Of a stretch of DNA of 64,000 nucleotides, positions 25,735 to 34,797 are shown in pieces (the stretch's first letter is position 1; each line of letters starts with the position of its first letter). This DNA comes from Hoeflea sp. Its GTDB lineage: Bacteria; Pseudomonadota; Alphaproteobacteria; Rhizobiales; Rhizobiaceae. The position numbers were made by a program, and so were the translations under genes. The stretch spans positions 1 through 64,000 of the forward strand of contig JAHRFE010000035.1 of NCBI GenBank assembly GCA_019084245.1, written 5' to 3'. The notes beneath the pieces are model-generated. The model had not been told where the DNA came from. It worked only from the letters and a program-made list of their open reading frames with translations, and ran no database searches.

Positions 25735-26066
25735 TCCGGCTCCTGACTGTTGAAACTATCGCCTGCAAGGAGGCCTGACAATGATCCTGACATGTGCAAC
25801 GCTTGCCTGACCAGAGTGTTCCAGCAAAAAGCTGCTCCGGTAATCGCGGTGCTCGAAGGAAGGGCACCGTCACCCGATTGCCAGCCACGGTCGAAAACCG
25901 ATTGAGCACCGGTCCCCACTTATTCCTGCGCTGGCAGCTTCGCGCCTTGGTCCACCGGGTGAACAGCCCGAGCGGCACATTTCTCGGGCCGATTTTTCGT
26001 TTTGGCGGAACCATTTGTGTTCTCGCGGGTTAATCATGCTTGTCGATGCGGTGAGGGGAACGCCAT
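25735..26066. other. Divergent intergenic region upstream of the oxidase cluster
   Basis: No gene was seen in 332 bp. A GGAAC (26007-26011) followed after 16 bases by GGTT (26028-26031) resembles an EcfG general-stress promoter (GGAAC-N16/17-CGTT), with one mismatch in the -10 element. It would read into the CopD-like gene at 26067. Nothing else clear was found. Confidence 0.4.
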
Positions 26067-26564
26067 TTGGTCGCAATCCTGAAATTGATTCACATTGCGA
26101 CGGTCGCGATCTGGATGGCTGGACTGGTGGGGCTGCCGGGCCTTTATGTGCAGCGGGCCAAGACCTCCAGCGACGGTGAACTGCTGCGTCTGCAACGCAT
26201 GGTTCGCTACGCCTATCTCGTGCTGATGTCGCCGGCGGCCTTCGTCGCCATTGCAAGCGGCACCATTCTCATTTTCCTGCGCGAGGCTTTCGAGCCGTGG
26301 CTCTCGGCAAAACTGGGGCTGGTGGGACTGTTGGCCCTCATCCACATCCTGACCGGTCTGGTCATCATTCGCCTGTTTGATGAAGGCGAAATCTACACCG
26401 CCTGGCGCTTCGTCGTCGTGACGATTGTTTCCCTTCTCCTCATGCTCTGTGTGTTCTTCCTCGTTCTGGCAAAGCCGGAATTCAGCGCCGCGCCTTCGGT
26501 CCTTACCGAACCGGGCGGGCTTGCCCGGCTGTTCGACGAGCTTAATCCTTGGCGGAAACCATGA
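26067..26564 (+). CDS. CopD/HemJ-like four-TM membrane protein
   Basis: This 165-residue protein has four predicted membrane helices. The first holds LKLIHIATVAIWMAGLVGLP, similar to the His-containing first helix of CopD and HemJ-type proteins. A TTG start at 26067 has GAGGGGA upstream. It precedes the cox genes and overlaps the end of the DUF2231 gene on the other strand by 23 bp. A role in haem or copper handling for the oxidase is plausible but inferred. Confidence 0.6.
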   Translation: MVAILKLIHIATVAIWMAGLVGLPGLYVQRAKTSSDGELLRLQRMVRYAYLVLMSPAAFVAIASGTILIFLREAFEPWLSAKLGLVGLLALIHILTGLVIIRLFDEGEIYTAWRFVVVTIVSLLLMLCVFFLVLAKPEFSAAPSVLTEPGGLARLFDELNPWRKP

Positions 26565-27042
26565 GGCCGATGCCGTGATGAAAGATCAGTTTGCCACCGT
26601 GCCAGCCCGCCAGTCCTGCGAGCGCGGCTGCGAGCGCGGAAAGGAAGAGACCGTGCGGAAGGACGGACTCCGGATAGTTCAGCCTGACACCCCAGTTCAA
26701 TCCCATCACGGCGATCAGCGTCATCGCCGCGACGCCGTGCGCCCAACTCGCGACCCTGCCGCGAATGCCGGCAACCAGAAGCAGTTCGGCGGTTCCCACC
26801 AGCCCGGCGACGACGCCCGCGGCAAAGGCTCCTCCGGCAGACCAGATCCCGACGCGCACCCAGAACGGATCGCCCGTCCACCAGTACAAAATGTCGATGC
26901 CGAATGTCGCAAACGTCAAGGCAATCGGGAAATGGACGCTCATGGCGTGAAGGGGATGACCGGCAACCGCAACCGCGGACGTGACATCCTGATGCTGGAT
27001 CAGCTTTTCTACCGGGTTGGAGCCGTCGCTTTCAGATGCCAT
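26542..27042 (-). CDS. DUF2231-family membrane protein
   Basis: This 166-residue protein has four hydrophobic segments and the typical DUF2231 start of the core (GHPLHAMSVHFPIALTFATF). DUF2231 proteins are membrane proteins of unknown role, often close to cytochromes or haem-copper oxidases. I start at ATG 27042. A longer GTG start at 27060 would overlap the divergent coxB start. The two start codons are only 3 bp apart, so the promoters must lie in the neighbouring coding regions. Confidence 0.75.
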   Translation of the reverse strand: MASESDGSNPVEKLIQHQDVTSAVAVAGHPLHAMSVHFPIALTFATFGIDILYWWTGDPFWVRVGIWSAGGAFAAGVVAGLVGTAELLLVAGIRGRVASWAHGVAAMTLIAVMGLNWGVRLNYPESVLPHGLFLSALAAALAGLAGWHGGKLIFHHGIGLMVSAKD

Positions 27043-27045
27043 CGC

Positions 27046-27759
27046 ATGGTTCCTTTTCACTCTATAAGCCGGTTAACCCGTATTTTGTTCCATTCCGGCG
27101 CTGCCGGCTCGGCTCTGCTTCTTGCGGGATGCTCCGGCACCTATTCGGCGCTCGATCCGGCGGGTCCCCATGCTCATACAATCGCGCAGCTGTGGTGGGC
27201 AATGCTTCTTGGCGCCGCCATCCTGTTTGTCCTGGTGATGGGGCTGTTCGTCCTGACCTTGTTCCGGCCTGGTTTCGGCTCCGGCGTCTCGATCAAAGGC
27301 TGGATCGTTGCGGGAGGTCTGCTACTGCCGATCCCGGTCCTGGTGGCGCTGAACTTCTATGCCCTGTTTCAGGGCGAGCGGCTGCTGCCCGGTGACGTTG
27401 CATCTGCCTACCGCATTGAAGCCCATGCGCGCCAGTGGCAATGGGAATTCCGGTATCTCGATGAACCCGGCGCGCCCTCCACCGTCGATGTCCTGCACAT
27501 TCCGGCAGGCCTGCCGATTGAGGTCGTGGCCACAAGCGAAGACGTCATCCACAGTTTCTGGGTGCCGCGGCTCGGCGGCAAGATCGACGCGACGCCGGGG
27601 CACGCCGCGCGTATCCGCATCGAGGCTGATCGTCCGGGGATCTTTGGCGGGGTCTGCGCCGAATATTGCGGAACCGGCCATTCACGCATGCGATTCCGGG
27701 TCGAGGCGCATGAGGGACCCGATTTCAGATCGCTGGTGGAAAGAGGGTTTGAACAATGA
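27046..27759 (+). CDS. coxB: Cytochrome c oxidase subunit II
   Basis: This 237-residue lipoprotein-like subunit has a signal with lipobox LLLAGC, two membrane helices (about 49-70 and 82-105), and a C-terminal cupredoxin domain. The CuA ligands are seen in VIHSFWVP (His) and CAEYCGTGHSRM, the full C-x3-C-x3-H-x2-M motif. It accepts electrons from cytochrome c. It overlaps the subunit I gene by 4 bp (ATGA). A TTG at 27085 is an alternative start. Rhizobial relatives are sometimes named CoxM. Confidence 0.88.
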   Translation: MVPFHSISRLTRILFHSGAAGSALLLAGCSGTYSALDPAGPHAHTIAQLWWAMLLGAAILFVLVMGLFVLTLFRPGFGSGVSIKGWIVAGGLLLPIPVLVALNFYALFQGERLLPGDVASAYRIEAHARQWQWEFRYLDEPGAPSTVDVLHIPAGLPIEVVATSEDVIHSFWVPRLGGKIDATPGHAARIRIEADRPGIFGGVCAEYCGTGHSRMRFRVEAHEGPDFRSLVERGFEQ

Positions 27760-30272
27760 AGAAAGCCGCCGAACCCGGTTCCCTGACGTTGCACAAGGCG
27801 CTTTCCGAGGTGTGGGGCACAAAGCCTGGCCTCGGCCAGCTGGCTGCCGTCAACCACTCCACGATCGGCAAGCGCTTCATGATCACGGCGGCGGTCTTCT
27901 TTGCCATTGGCGGCCTGCTGGCGATGCTGATCCGGACGCAGCTTGCGACGTCGAGCAGTCCGTTCATGGAAGAGGGCGTCTATGCCCAGGTCTTCACCAT
28001 GCATGGAACGATCATGATGTTCCTGTTCGCCATCCCGATGCTGGAAGGCGCCGCCATCTATCTGCTTCCCAAGATGCTCGGCGCACGCGACCTGGCCTTC
28101 CCGCGCCTCACCGCCTACGGTTACTGGTGCTACCTGTTCGGCGGGACGATGCTGCTGATGGCTCTGCTCTTCGGCGTGGCGCCGGATTCGGGCTGGTTCA
28201 TGTACACGCCTCTGTCGAGCAGCACCTATTCACCCGGCATCAATGCGGATGTCTGGCTGCTCGGCGTGACCTTTGTCGAGATTTCCGCCTTATGCGCCGC
28301 CGTCGAGCTGATTGTCTCGATCCTGAAGCTCCGCGCTCCGGGCATGTCGCTGGAGCGCATGCCGATCTTTGCCTGGTACATGCTGGTGGTTGCGGGCATG
28401 ATGCTGGTCGGCTTTCCGCCGCTGATCCTCGGCTCGATCCTGCTCGAGGCCGAGCGCGCCTTCGACCTGCCGTTCTTCGATCCAACCCGCGGCGGCGATC
28501 CGCTGCTGTGGCAACATCTGTTCTGGCTGTTCGGCCATCCCGAGGTCTACATCATTTTCCTGCCCGCCGCCGGCATGGTCTCGACCTTCCTGCCGGTCTT
28601 TGCCGGCCGGCCGCTCGCAGGCTATCGCGCCGTCGTAGTGTCGGTGATCGCCATGGGGTTCATCTCCTTCGGGCTCTGGGTGCATCACATGTACACCGTC
28701 GGCATCCCGCACCTGGCGCTCGGCATCTTCTCCGCCGCCAGCGCGCTGGTGACAATCCCCACGGCAATCCAGATTTTTGCCTGGCTTGCAACGCTCGCCC
28801 ATGGACGGCCGCGCTTCAGCATACCGATGCTCTATGTGTTCGGCTTCCTGTTCGTGTTCGTCCTGGGTGGGCTCACGGGCGTGATGCTGGCGATGGTTCC
28901 CTTCGACTGGCAGGCGCATGACACGCATTTTGTCGTGGCACACCTTCACTATGTGCTTGTAGGCGGTTTCGTCTTCCCGCTGCTTGGGGCTGCCTATTAC
29001 TGGCTGCCGCATTTGACCGGCCGCTTCCCGCTCCTGCAACTGTCGAAGGCGGCGTTCTGGCTGATCTTCATCGGCTTCAACGTGACGTTCTTCATCATGC
29101 ATCTGACCGGACTGCGCGGGATGCCGCGCCGGGTGCATGTCTATCCGCAGGAGCCGGGAATGGAGCTGTTCAACCTGATCTCCTCGCTCGGCTCCTTTGT
29201 CATGACCATCGGCTTCGCCCTGGTGCTGCTTGATTTCGTGCTTCAGATCCGTTTCGGCCGCCTTGCCGGACGGAACCCCTGGAAGGCCGGAACGCTGGAA
29301 TGGGCGATGCCGACGCCGCCGGCCCCTTACAATTTTGCCTCGCTGCCGAAGATAACGGGTCGGGCCGACCAGTTGGACCCTGACGCGCTCGGGCCCCAGC
29401 TTGCCGCAGGCAAGGGCTATCTCGGGTTCGTGCGCAATGGCCAGATGGAGACGCTCGCCGTCGATGCCGTCAGCGGGCGGCTTGAGCAGATCATCGTGTT
29501 GCCGCGGTCAACCTTCCTGCCGCTCCTGACCGCCCTGATGACAGGTGTGTTCTTTCTGCTGATGCTGTTCAAGCTTTATGCCTTGGCCCCGTTTGCGCTC
29601 ATCGGCGTGGCGGGGATGTTCCTCGTATGGACGCGCGCCACCGGAGCCAGGCAGGATCTGGATACTCTCGACGCCGGATGTGGAGAAACGGCGCCGGTCC
29701 ATTTCCAGAGCCGTGGCGCGCCGTCGGAATGGGCGATGGCGCTGACGCTTGTCGCCAACGGCACATTGTATGCGTCGTTGCTGTTCGGCGGGCTCTTCCT
29801 CTGGGTTTCCGCGCCAAACTGGCCGGTTGCGCAGACTACCTTCCATAATGACCGTCTGGTTCAGATCATCACGCTCTTTGTGCTGGCAGTCGCGCTGTTT
29901 GCCTCAAGGCAGAGCGTCCGAACCGGGGCCCAGGGGCGCATTGGCTGGCTGGCAGCGCTCGCTGCCTCGCATCTCGTGGCCGCAGCACTGTTTGGCTGGA
30001 TGGCCTATGGCATTGTGCCGCTCAACACCCAGCACGCGCTGTTTGCGGTCATCTTCGCAGTCCACTTCTATGCCGGGTTCCATGCCCTGCTCGGTGTGGT
30101 CTTCGCGCTCTATGGGATCTGGCACGTCCTTGGCGGCTACGTCTCCCCGATGCGCGACCTTGATCTTCGCATCGGGGCGCGGTTCCATGCCTATGCCGCC
30201 AGCGCAGGCATTCTGGCGCTGGTGTTTGTGTGGCAACTCGCGATGCTTGGCTCAGGGGGCGATCCGGCATGA
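27756..30272 (+). CDS. Fused cytochrome c oxidase subunit I + III
   Basis: This 838-residue protein combines subunit I (about residues 1-560) and a subunit III-like domain (about 590-838). The haem-copper centre motifs are FGHPEVY (Cu ligand His, cross-linked Tyr and the gating Glu), WVHHMYTVG and HFVVAHLHYVL. The Glu in HPEVY marks an A-type oxidase. The III domain starts near SEWAMALTLVANGTLYASLL. Such fusions occur in the alternative CoxMN-type oxidases of rhizobia. It is the catalytic core of this accessory aa3 oxidase. Confidence 0.9.
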   Translation: MKKAAEPGSLTLHKALSEVWGTKPGLGQLAAVNHSTIGKRFMITAAVFFAIGGLLAMLIRTQLATSSSPFMEEGVYAQVFTMHGTIMMFLFAIPMLEGAAIYLLPKMLGARDLAFPRLTAYGYWCYLFGGTMLLMALLFGVAPDSGWFMYTPLSSSTYSPGINADVWLLGVTFVEISALCAAVELIVSILKLRAPGMSLERMPIFAWYMLVVAGMMLVGFPPLILGSILLEAERAFDLPFFDPTRGGDPLLWQHLFWLFGHPEVYIIFLPAAGMVSTFLPVFAGRPLAGYRAVVVSVIAMGFISFGLWVHHMYTVGIPHLALGIFSAASALVTIPTAIQIFAWLATLAHGRPRFSIPMLYVFGFLFVFVLGGLTGVMLAMVPFDWQAHDTHFVVAHLHYVLVGGFVFPLLGAAYYWLPHLTGRFPLLQLSKAAFWLIFIGFNVTFFIMHLTGLRGMPRRVHVYPQEPGMELFNLISSLGSFVMTIGFALVLLDFVLQIRFGRLAGRNPWKAGTLEWAMPTPPAPYNFASLPKITGRADQLDPDALGPQLAAGKGYLGFVRNGQMETLAVDAVSGRLEQIIVLPRSTFLPLLTALMTGVFFLLMLFKLYALAPFALIGVAGMFLVWTRATGARQDLDTLDAGCGETAPVHFQSRGAPSEWAMALTLVANGTLYASLLFGGLFLWVSAPNWPVAQTTFHNDRLVQIITLFVLAVALFASRQSVRTGAQGRIGWLAALAASHLVAAALFGWMAYGIVPLNTQHALFAVIFAVHFYAGFHALLGVVFALYGIWHVLGGYVSPMRDLDLRIGARFHAYAASAGILALVFVWQLAMLGSGGDPA

Positions 30273-30613
30273 TCGTTCTGGGCAAGGAAACCAAAGCCTT
30301 GGCGATGCTTCTGTCCGGGTTCCTGCTCTGGGCGGGGGCTTTCCTGCTGATCTACTTCACGCAGGCGACCGGTTGCAGCCTTGGCTGGCAGGAGATCGAG
30401 GTTTTCGGGCCGCTGAGCCTGCAGCGCGGTGCCCTTATTGTTTTGTACCTCCTGGCCTGCGGCATGCATCTGGGTCTCATTTATGCTTTCGGGCGCAGCG
30501 ATACGCGGGCCGAAAGTGCTTTCGCCCATCAAACCGGCCGGGCACTTGCATTTGCCGCGCTCGCCGCCAGCCTGTTCTGCTTTGCCGGCATCCTCTGGCT
30601 CACGGCCTGTTGA
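30269..30613 (+). CDS. Small three-TM membrane protein downstream of the cox I+III gene
   Basis: This 114-residue protein has three hydrophobic segments (MLLSGFLLWAGAFLLIYF, GALIVLYLLACGMHLGLIYA, LAFAALAASLFCFAGILWL). Its start overlaps the oxidase stop by ATGA. I do not recognise a family. The position suggests an accessory or small structural subunit of the oxidase, similar in place to CoxO or CoxP in other rhizobia, but the sequence does not show that directly. Confidence 0.65.
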   Translation: MIVLGKETKALAMLLSGFLLWAGAFLLIYFTQATGCSLGWQEIEVFGPLSLQRGALIVLYLLACGMHLGLIYAFGRSDTRAESAFAHQTGRALAFAALAASLFCFAGILWLTAC

Positions 30614-30641
30614 AAGCCTCGATCGGAAGACGGAGGTGGTA

Positions 30642-31202
30642 GTGTTCGACAGTCTCATGGAGTGGATGCACTGGTTTGCGCGCCCGGCGCACATCGTGGC
30701 GCCTGAGCTTGTCGGCATGTCCCTGGAGGTCGATGGAACCGGCGGGCTCATCGTGGAAGTGGAGGCCTATGAGCGCGATGATCCTGCCTCGCACAGCTTC
30801 CGTGGCCGCACGACCCGCAACAGCGTCATGTTCGGTCCTCCTGCACGCGCCTATGTCTACCGTTCCTACGGGCTGCACTGGTGCTTCAACATCGTGTGCG
30901 AGGAAGGCAGCGCGGTGCTGCTGCGGGCGCTGGAGCCGCGCAGCGGGGTTGCGACGATGCGCATTCGCCGACGCGGCATCAGCGACCGGTTGCTGTGTGC
31001 CGGACCCGGCCGGCTGGCCGAAGCGCTCGCCATCGACGCTGACCTGAACGGCGTCGCTCTGTTTGATGCTCCGTTTTCGCTTCGTCCGGCGATCGGCAGA
31101 GTGGACATTGTGAGCGGGCCGCGCATCGGGATAAAGAAGGCTCCGGACGTACCATGGCGCTTTGGCGCCGCGAACTCGATCTTTCTCAGCCGGCCTTTCT
31201 GA
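30642..31202 (+). CDS. 3-methyladenine DNA glycosylase (AAG/MPG family)
   Basis: This 186-residue protein belongs to the AAG family of base-excision repair glycosylases that remove alkylated purines. The key stretch VEVEAYERDDPASHSFRGRT, with the catalytic Glu, and MFGPPARAYVYRSYGLHWC are present. The GTG start at 30642 has GGAGG with a 5-base gap. It lies 28 bp after the last oxidase gene, so it may be transcribed with it, although the function is unrelated. Confidence 0.88.
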   Translation: MFDSLMEWMHWFARPAHIVAPELVGMSLEVDGTGGLIVEVEAYERDDPASHSFRGRTTRNSVMFGPPARAYVYRSYGLHWCFNIVCEEGSAVLLRALEPRSGVATMRIRRRGISDRLLCAGPGRLAEALAIDADLNGVALFDAPFSLRPAIGRVDIVSGPRIGIKKAPDVPWRFGAANSIFLSRPF

Positions 31203-31253
31203 GCGTCTTAGCCATCAAAGGCGATGCGGTTGAGGTCATGCGTCATCGGAAGC

Positions 31254-32090
31254 TTATGGCCCGGAGAGTTGCTGGATGAACATGGCGAACAACTCGGACT
31301 GGCTGGAGACATCGAGCTTCTGGTAAATGCTCTTGCGGTGGTTCTTGACGGTGCCGGGCGCGATGCTGAGATGTCGTGAAATCGAACCGCTGGAGTGCCC
31401 TTGCAGGACGAGCGACGTGATTTCGATTTCGCGGGGTGTCAGAATACCGTCCGTCATCCGGTTCAGGGGTTCACCGATCGGATCTCGCGATGATCCTGCA
31501 TTCCATCCGTCAGGCGAGGCGGATGAAGAACTCTGATGCCAGTGGCGCTCGGCAAGCGTCTGTATGACCGGCACAGATGCGCGGACCGCGGCGATATCCT
31601 GACGCCCGAAAGCCGAGGCGGTCACTGGCCGGGTGAAGCTGATGACGACGCCGGTCCAGTCGCCAGGCCGGCAAATGATGCCGACTTCATCGCGAATCCC
31701 TGTCAGCTTGTAATGCCGCCGGAAATATTCCGATTTGTGGAACTGGTCAGGCGCCATGTCGCGCAGACGTTTCACTCCTGCGGCCTGCGGATCGATTGCC
31801 GTGTTGTAGAACGGATCGAGAATGTAGGGCCCGGACACGTAAGCATTCACTACAGTCTGAGCCCTTAGTGAATCCATGTTGTGGTAGAGGCAAACCGGCT
31901 TATCTGTCCCTGAATATGCAAACACCATCAGGATATCGAAATCGACAATACTCCCCAAGGCTGCTTCGAGCCTGTGGGTGAAATCAGGCGTGCCCACCGC
32001 ATTGATCGCCCTTGCGATCGCTTCGTTCCATGCGGCAAACCCTTTGTCCAACAGAGTCCCTTTCTTCTCATTCAGCTCCAAGCGGAGCAT
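31254..32090 (-). CDS. LuxR-family transcriptional regulator
   Basis: This 278-residue protein has a C-terminal LuxR HTH (LTPREIEITSLVLQGHSSGS, APGTVKNHRKSIYQKLDV) and an N-terminal sensor region without a recognisable autoinducer or receiver domain. It is divergent from the glutamine-synthetase-like gene with 77 bp between the starts. It probably controls that amine operon. The N-terminal part resembles those of solo LuxR regulators beside amine-degradation genes. Confidence 0.8.
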   Translation of the reverse strand: MLRLELNEKKGTLLDKGFAAWNEAIARAINAVGTPDFTHRLEAALGSIVDFDILMVFAYSGTDKPVCLYHNMDSLRAQTVVNAYVSGPYILDPFYNTAIDPQAAGVKRLRDMAPDQFHKSEYFRRHYKLTGIRDEVGIICRPGDWTGVVISFTRPVTASAFGRQDIAAVRASVPVIQTLAERHWHQSSSSASPDGWNAGSSRDPIGEPLNRMTDGILTPREIEITSLVLQGHSSGSISRHLSIAPGTVKNHRKSIYQKLDVSSQSELFAMFIQQLSGP

Positions 32091-32167
32091 GATAAAATAC
32101 GCTCGTCTATCCCCATCGGGCTATTTTCTTGCACTGGAACCGGTCCTAACCTTGATCTTCCGTTGAA

Positions 32168-33520
32168 ATGAGAACCATGCCGAGATCAAGCAAAATGCCG
32201 GTCAGTCTGCAAGCTGCATTAGAGAAGATCAACGCCAGCTCGGTTCACATCGGCATGGTCGACCCGGAAGGCGAGTTCCGCGACAAGCTGGTCTCCGCGG
32301 AAAAGGCCGTCAAGCTGGATCAGTCCGGCTATCCCTTCTGCGAAGTGCTGTATTTCTGGGATATTGCAGAGAAGACCTACAAGGATGGCGCCTTTGTTGA
32401 CCGCCCCGCCAAGCTCTTTGCCGATACGGTACGCAAATATCCGTTCGCCGAGGACAGCGCGATCTGCCTTGCAGACTTCATCGGCGATTTCGGGCAACGT
32501 TCGCCGCGCAATGTCTGCAAGGAACTGATCACCCAGGCGGCAGACATGGGTTTTGATGTCCTTTCCGCGTTTGAGTTCGAGTTTTTTGTTTTCGACGAGA
32601 CACCCGAAAGCCTGCGCGCCAAGTCCTATCGCGATCTCAAGCAGTTTGCGCCCGGCAACCGCACCTATTCGCTGCAGACCTCCGCGATGCATGGCGCCCT
32701 GCTCGAGGGGCTCGATGCCACCATGACAACCCTGGGCATCGGGCTGGACGCGATCCATACAGAACTCGGGCCGGGATGCTTTGAAGCACCGCTCACCTAT
32801 GCCAAGGGCATGAAGTCGCCCGACGATGCGATGCTGTTCAAGAATTTCGCCAAGGCCTATTTCTCCCGCAATGACCTGACGGCGAGCTTCATGTCCAAGC
32901 TTTCGCCATCGCTGTCGGGGCAATCCGGGCATCTGCATGTCTCGCTGCGCGACCGGGATGGCAATCCGGTGTTCTCCAGGCCCGATGCGCCTGACGGGCT
33001 GAGCAGGACGGCGCGGCATTTCATCGGCGGCCTCATCCAGCTGATGCCCGAGCTGCTGGCGCTTTGCTCCTCCACGGTCAATGCCTACAAGAGGCTGGTG
33101 CCCGGCGCCTGGGCGCCGACATCTTCCAATTGGGGCGTTCAGAACCGGACCGCCGCTGTTCGTGTCATAAATGACGTTCCCGAGGCGACGCGCGTGGAAT
33201 TCCGCGTGCCCTCGGCCGACACCAACTCCTATCTGGCGCTGGCGCTTTGCCTGGGTGCGGGACTTTACGGCATCCGCAACGAAATCGCGCCGCCGGCCGG
33301 CAGCGACGAGAATTTCTATGCCTCCACACCCTCCACCGAGACCGCCTTTCCGCGCGACCTCGGCGAGGCGGCGGCGCGGCTCGACCGCAGTGCTGCCGCC
33401 CGTGACATCTTCGGGGCCGATTTCGTCGACTGGTTCGTCGGCGCCCGGCAGTTCGAATATGCCGAGTATCAGCGGCATGTGAGTGAATGGGAAATCAGGC
33501 GCTACCTGGGCGTCGTCTGA
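32168..33520 (+). CDS. Glutamine-synthetase family gamma-glutamyl-amine ligase (PuuA/GlnA-like)
   Basis: This 450-residue protein has the glutamine synthetase catalytic domain. It includes the metal-site EFEFFVFDE and ELGPGCFEAPLTYAKG, the ATP-site SGQSGHLHVSLRD and the NRTAAVRV region. Members outside true GlnA add glutamate to amines as the first step of putrescine, ethanolamine or other amine use. A polyamine-type transporter, an alcohol dehydrogenase and an amidase follow in the same direction. The start may be 32168 or the second Met at 32177. The amine substrate is an inference. Confidence 0.82.
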   Translation: MRTMPRSSKMPVSLQAALEKINASSVHIGMVDPEGEFRDKLVSAEKAVKLDQSGYPFCEVLYFWDIAEKTYKDGAFVDRPAKLFADTVRKYPFAEDSAICLADFIGDFGQRSPRNVCKELITQAADMGFDVLSAFEFEFFVFDETPESLRAKSYRDLKQFAPGNRTYSLQTSAMHGALLEGLDATMTTLGIGLDAIHTELGPGCFEAPLTYAKGMKSPDDAMLFKNFAKAYFSRNDLTASFMSKLSPSLSGQSGHLHVSLRDRDGNPVFSRPDAPDGLSRTARHFIGGLIQLMPELLALCSSTVNAYKRLVPGAWAPTSSNWGVQNRTAAVRVINDVPEATRVEFRVPSADTNSYLALALCLGAGLYGIRNEIAPPAGSDENFYASTPSTETAFPRDLGEAAARLDRSAAARDIFGADFVDWFVGARQFEYAEYQRHVSEWEIRRYLGVV

Positions 33521-33560
33521 TGCCTTCGATCTTTGTGTTTGACGACAGAAAGGAACGGAA

Positions 33561-34712
33561 ATGAAAAAGGGAACAGTTGAGATGAACAAGCTACTGAATG
33601 ATTTGAACCGCCGGTCGGTTCTCAAGGGCATGGGCGGGATGGGACTCGCCGCGGCCGGCGCCAGCTTCCTCGGAATGCCGCGCGGCGCACAGGCCGCCGA
33701 AAGCCTGAACTACATGTGCTGGGAAGGCTACAACGCGCCTTCGATCCTCGAGCCGTTCCAGGCGGCCAACAATGCGACCATATCCATCGACCTGATCACC
33801 GACTCGGCCGGTGGCTTTGCCAAGCTCGCCGCTGGCGCCTCGCGCGACTTTGATCTCGTCTCCTCCGACAGTCCCTGGATCCAGCGTATGGGCCCCGCCG
33901 GCTTCTGCCGCTTCATCGACGACGCTGATTTCGCCGAACAATATGCCGACTTCTATCCGCAGTTCGCCGCACCCTTCGAGCCACTGCAGTTCGAAGGCAA
34001 GGCCACCGGTCTTCCGACGCGCTGGGGCTGGGTCGGCCCGACGGTCAACACCAAGTTCGACACACTGGAAGCCTGGTCGAGCTATGCGCCGGTCTTCGAC
34101 AGCGCCTACAAGGACAAGATCTGCCTGCTCGACTGGGGCGATTGGCCGATCATGCCGCTCGCCCTCTATGCCGGCGTCAATCCCTATGAGGAACTCGATG
34201 AGGCAGCTCTTGGCGAAGTCCGCAAGGTGCTTCGCGCCGCCTTCAAGAACACGCGGGCCATCGTCGGCGACCTGGCCATTGCCCAGAAGGGCCTGCTCGA
34301 CGGCTCGTTCCGTGCCCTGATCGGCGGCGGCACCTATTGCACCTCGTCGCTGCGACTGAAGGGCCACGACTATATCCAGTCGATCGTGCCGGAGCCGAAG
34401 GACGGGCTGAAGCAGGGCATCATCTGGATGGAGGCGACGGGCCTTGTCGACAATGGCAAGAATTCCGCCATCGCGGCTGACTTCCTGAAATATATCGTCT
34501 CGCCGGAAGTGGCCAAGCAACTGGCGATTACCGAAGCGACATGCAATCTCGTTCCAAACAGCAAGGCCGAGGCGCTGTTCTCCGAGGAAGAGAAGAAGGC
34601 GCTGCAGATGGACTACATGTGGACGGCCTGGGAAAACAGCCAGTTCCACACGGTCGCGCCGAATATCGACGACATGCTGGCCATCTGGCAGGAAGAACTC
34701 GCCGCCCGCTGA
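33561..34712 (+). CDS. Polyamine-type ABC substrate-binding protein, Tat-exported
   Basis: This 383-residue periplasmic protein has a twin-arginine signal (NRRSVLKGMGGMGLAAAGAS) ending in AQA. The PotD-like mature domain begins LNYMCWEGYNAPS. Tat export means folding before secretion. It lies 40 bp after the ligase gene, and a stable hairpin follows its stop. Together with the next three genes it forms a PotABCD-like importer. The ligand may be an amine, but PotD-like folds also bind other compounds. Confidence 0.85.
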   Translation: MKKGTVEMNKLLNDLNRRSVLKGMGGMGLAAAGASFLGMPRGAQAAESLNYMCWEGYNAPSILEPFQAANNATISIDLITDSAGGFAKLAAGASRDFDLVSSDSPWIQRMGPAGFCRFIDDADFAEQYADFYPQFAAPFEPLQFEGKATGLPTRWGWVGPTVNTKFDTLEAWSSYAPVFDSAYKDKICLLDWGDWPIMPLALYAGVNPYEELDEAALGEVRKVLRAAFKNTRAIVGDLAIAQKGLLDGSFRALIGGGTYCTSSLRLKGHDYIQSIVPEPKDGLKQGIIWMEATGLVDNGKNSAIAADFLKYIVSPEVAKQLAITEATCNLVPNSKAEALFSEEEKKALQMDYMWTAWENSQFHTVAPNIDDMLAIWQEELAAR

Positions 34713-34735
34713 CCCGGCGCACATCGCAAAGCAAG

Positions 34736-34757
34736 CCGCCCGCTTTCGAGCGGGCGG
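34736..34757 (+). terminator. Hairpin with TTCG tetraloop after the binding-protein gene
   Basis: CCGCCCGCT and AGCGGGCGG form a perfect 9-bp stem with a TTCG loop, a very stable form. It sits between the binding-protein stop and the ATPase start. It probably acts as a partial terminator or protects the 3' end of the binding-protein message, giving more of that product. It has no strong U tract. Confidence 0.6.
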
Positions 34758-34797
34758 AGCCCCGACTGAATGGACTTTACGGCGAGGAAGGCTGGCA

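Noticed and set aside
32219-33631. 470-codon minus-strand frame
   Set aside because: It is antisense to the glutamine-synthetase-like gene.
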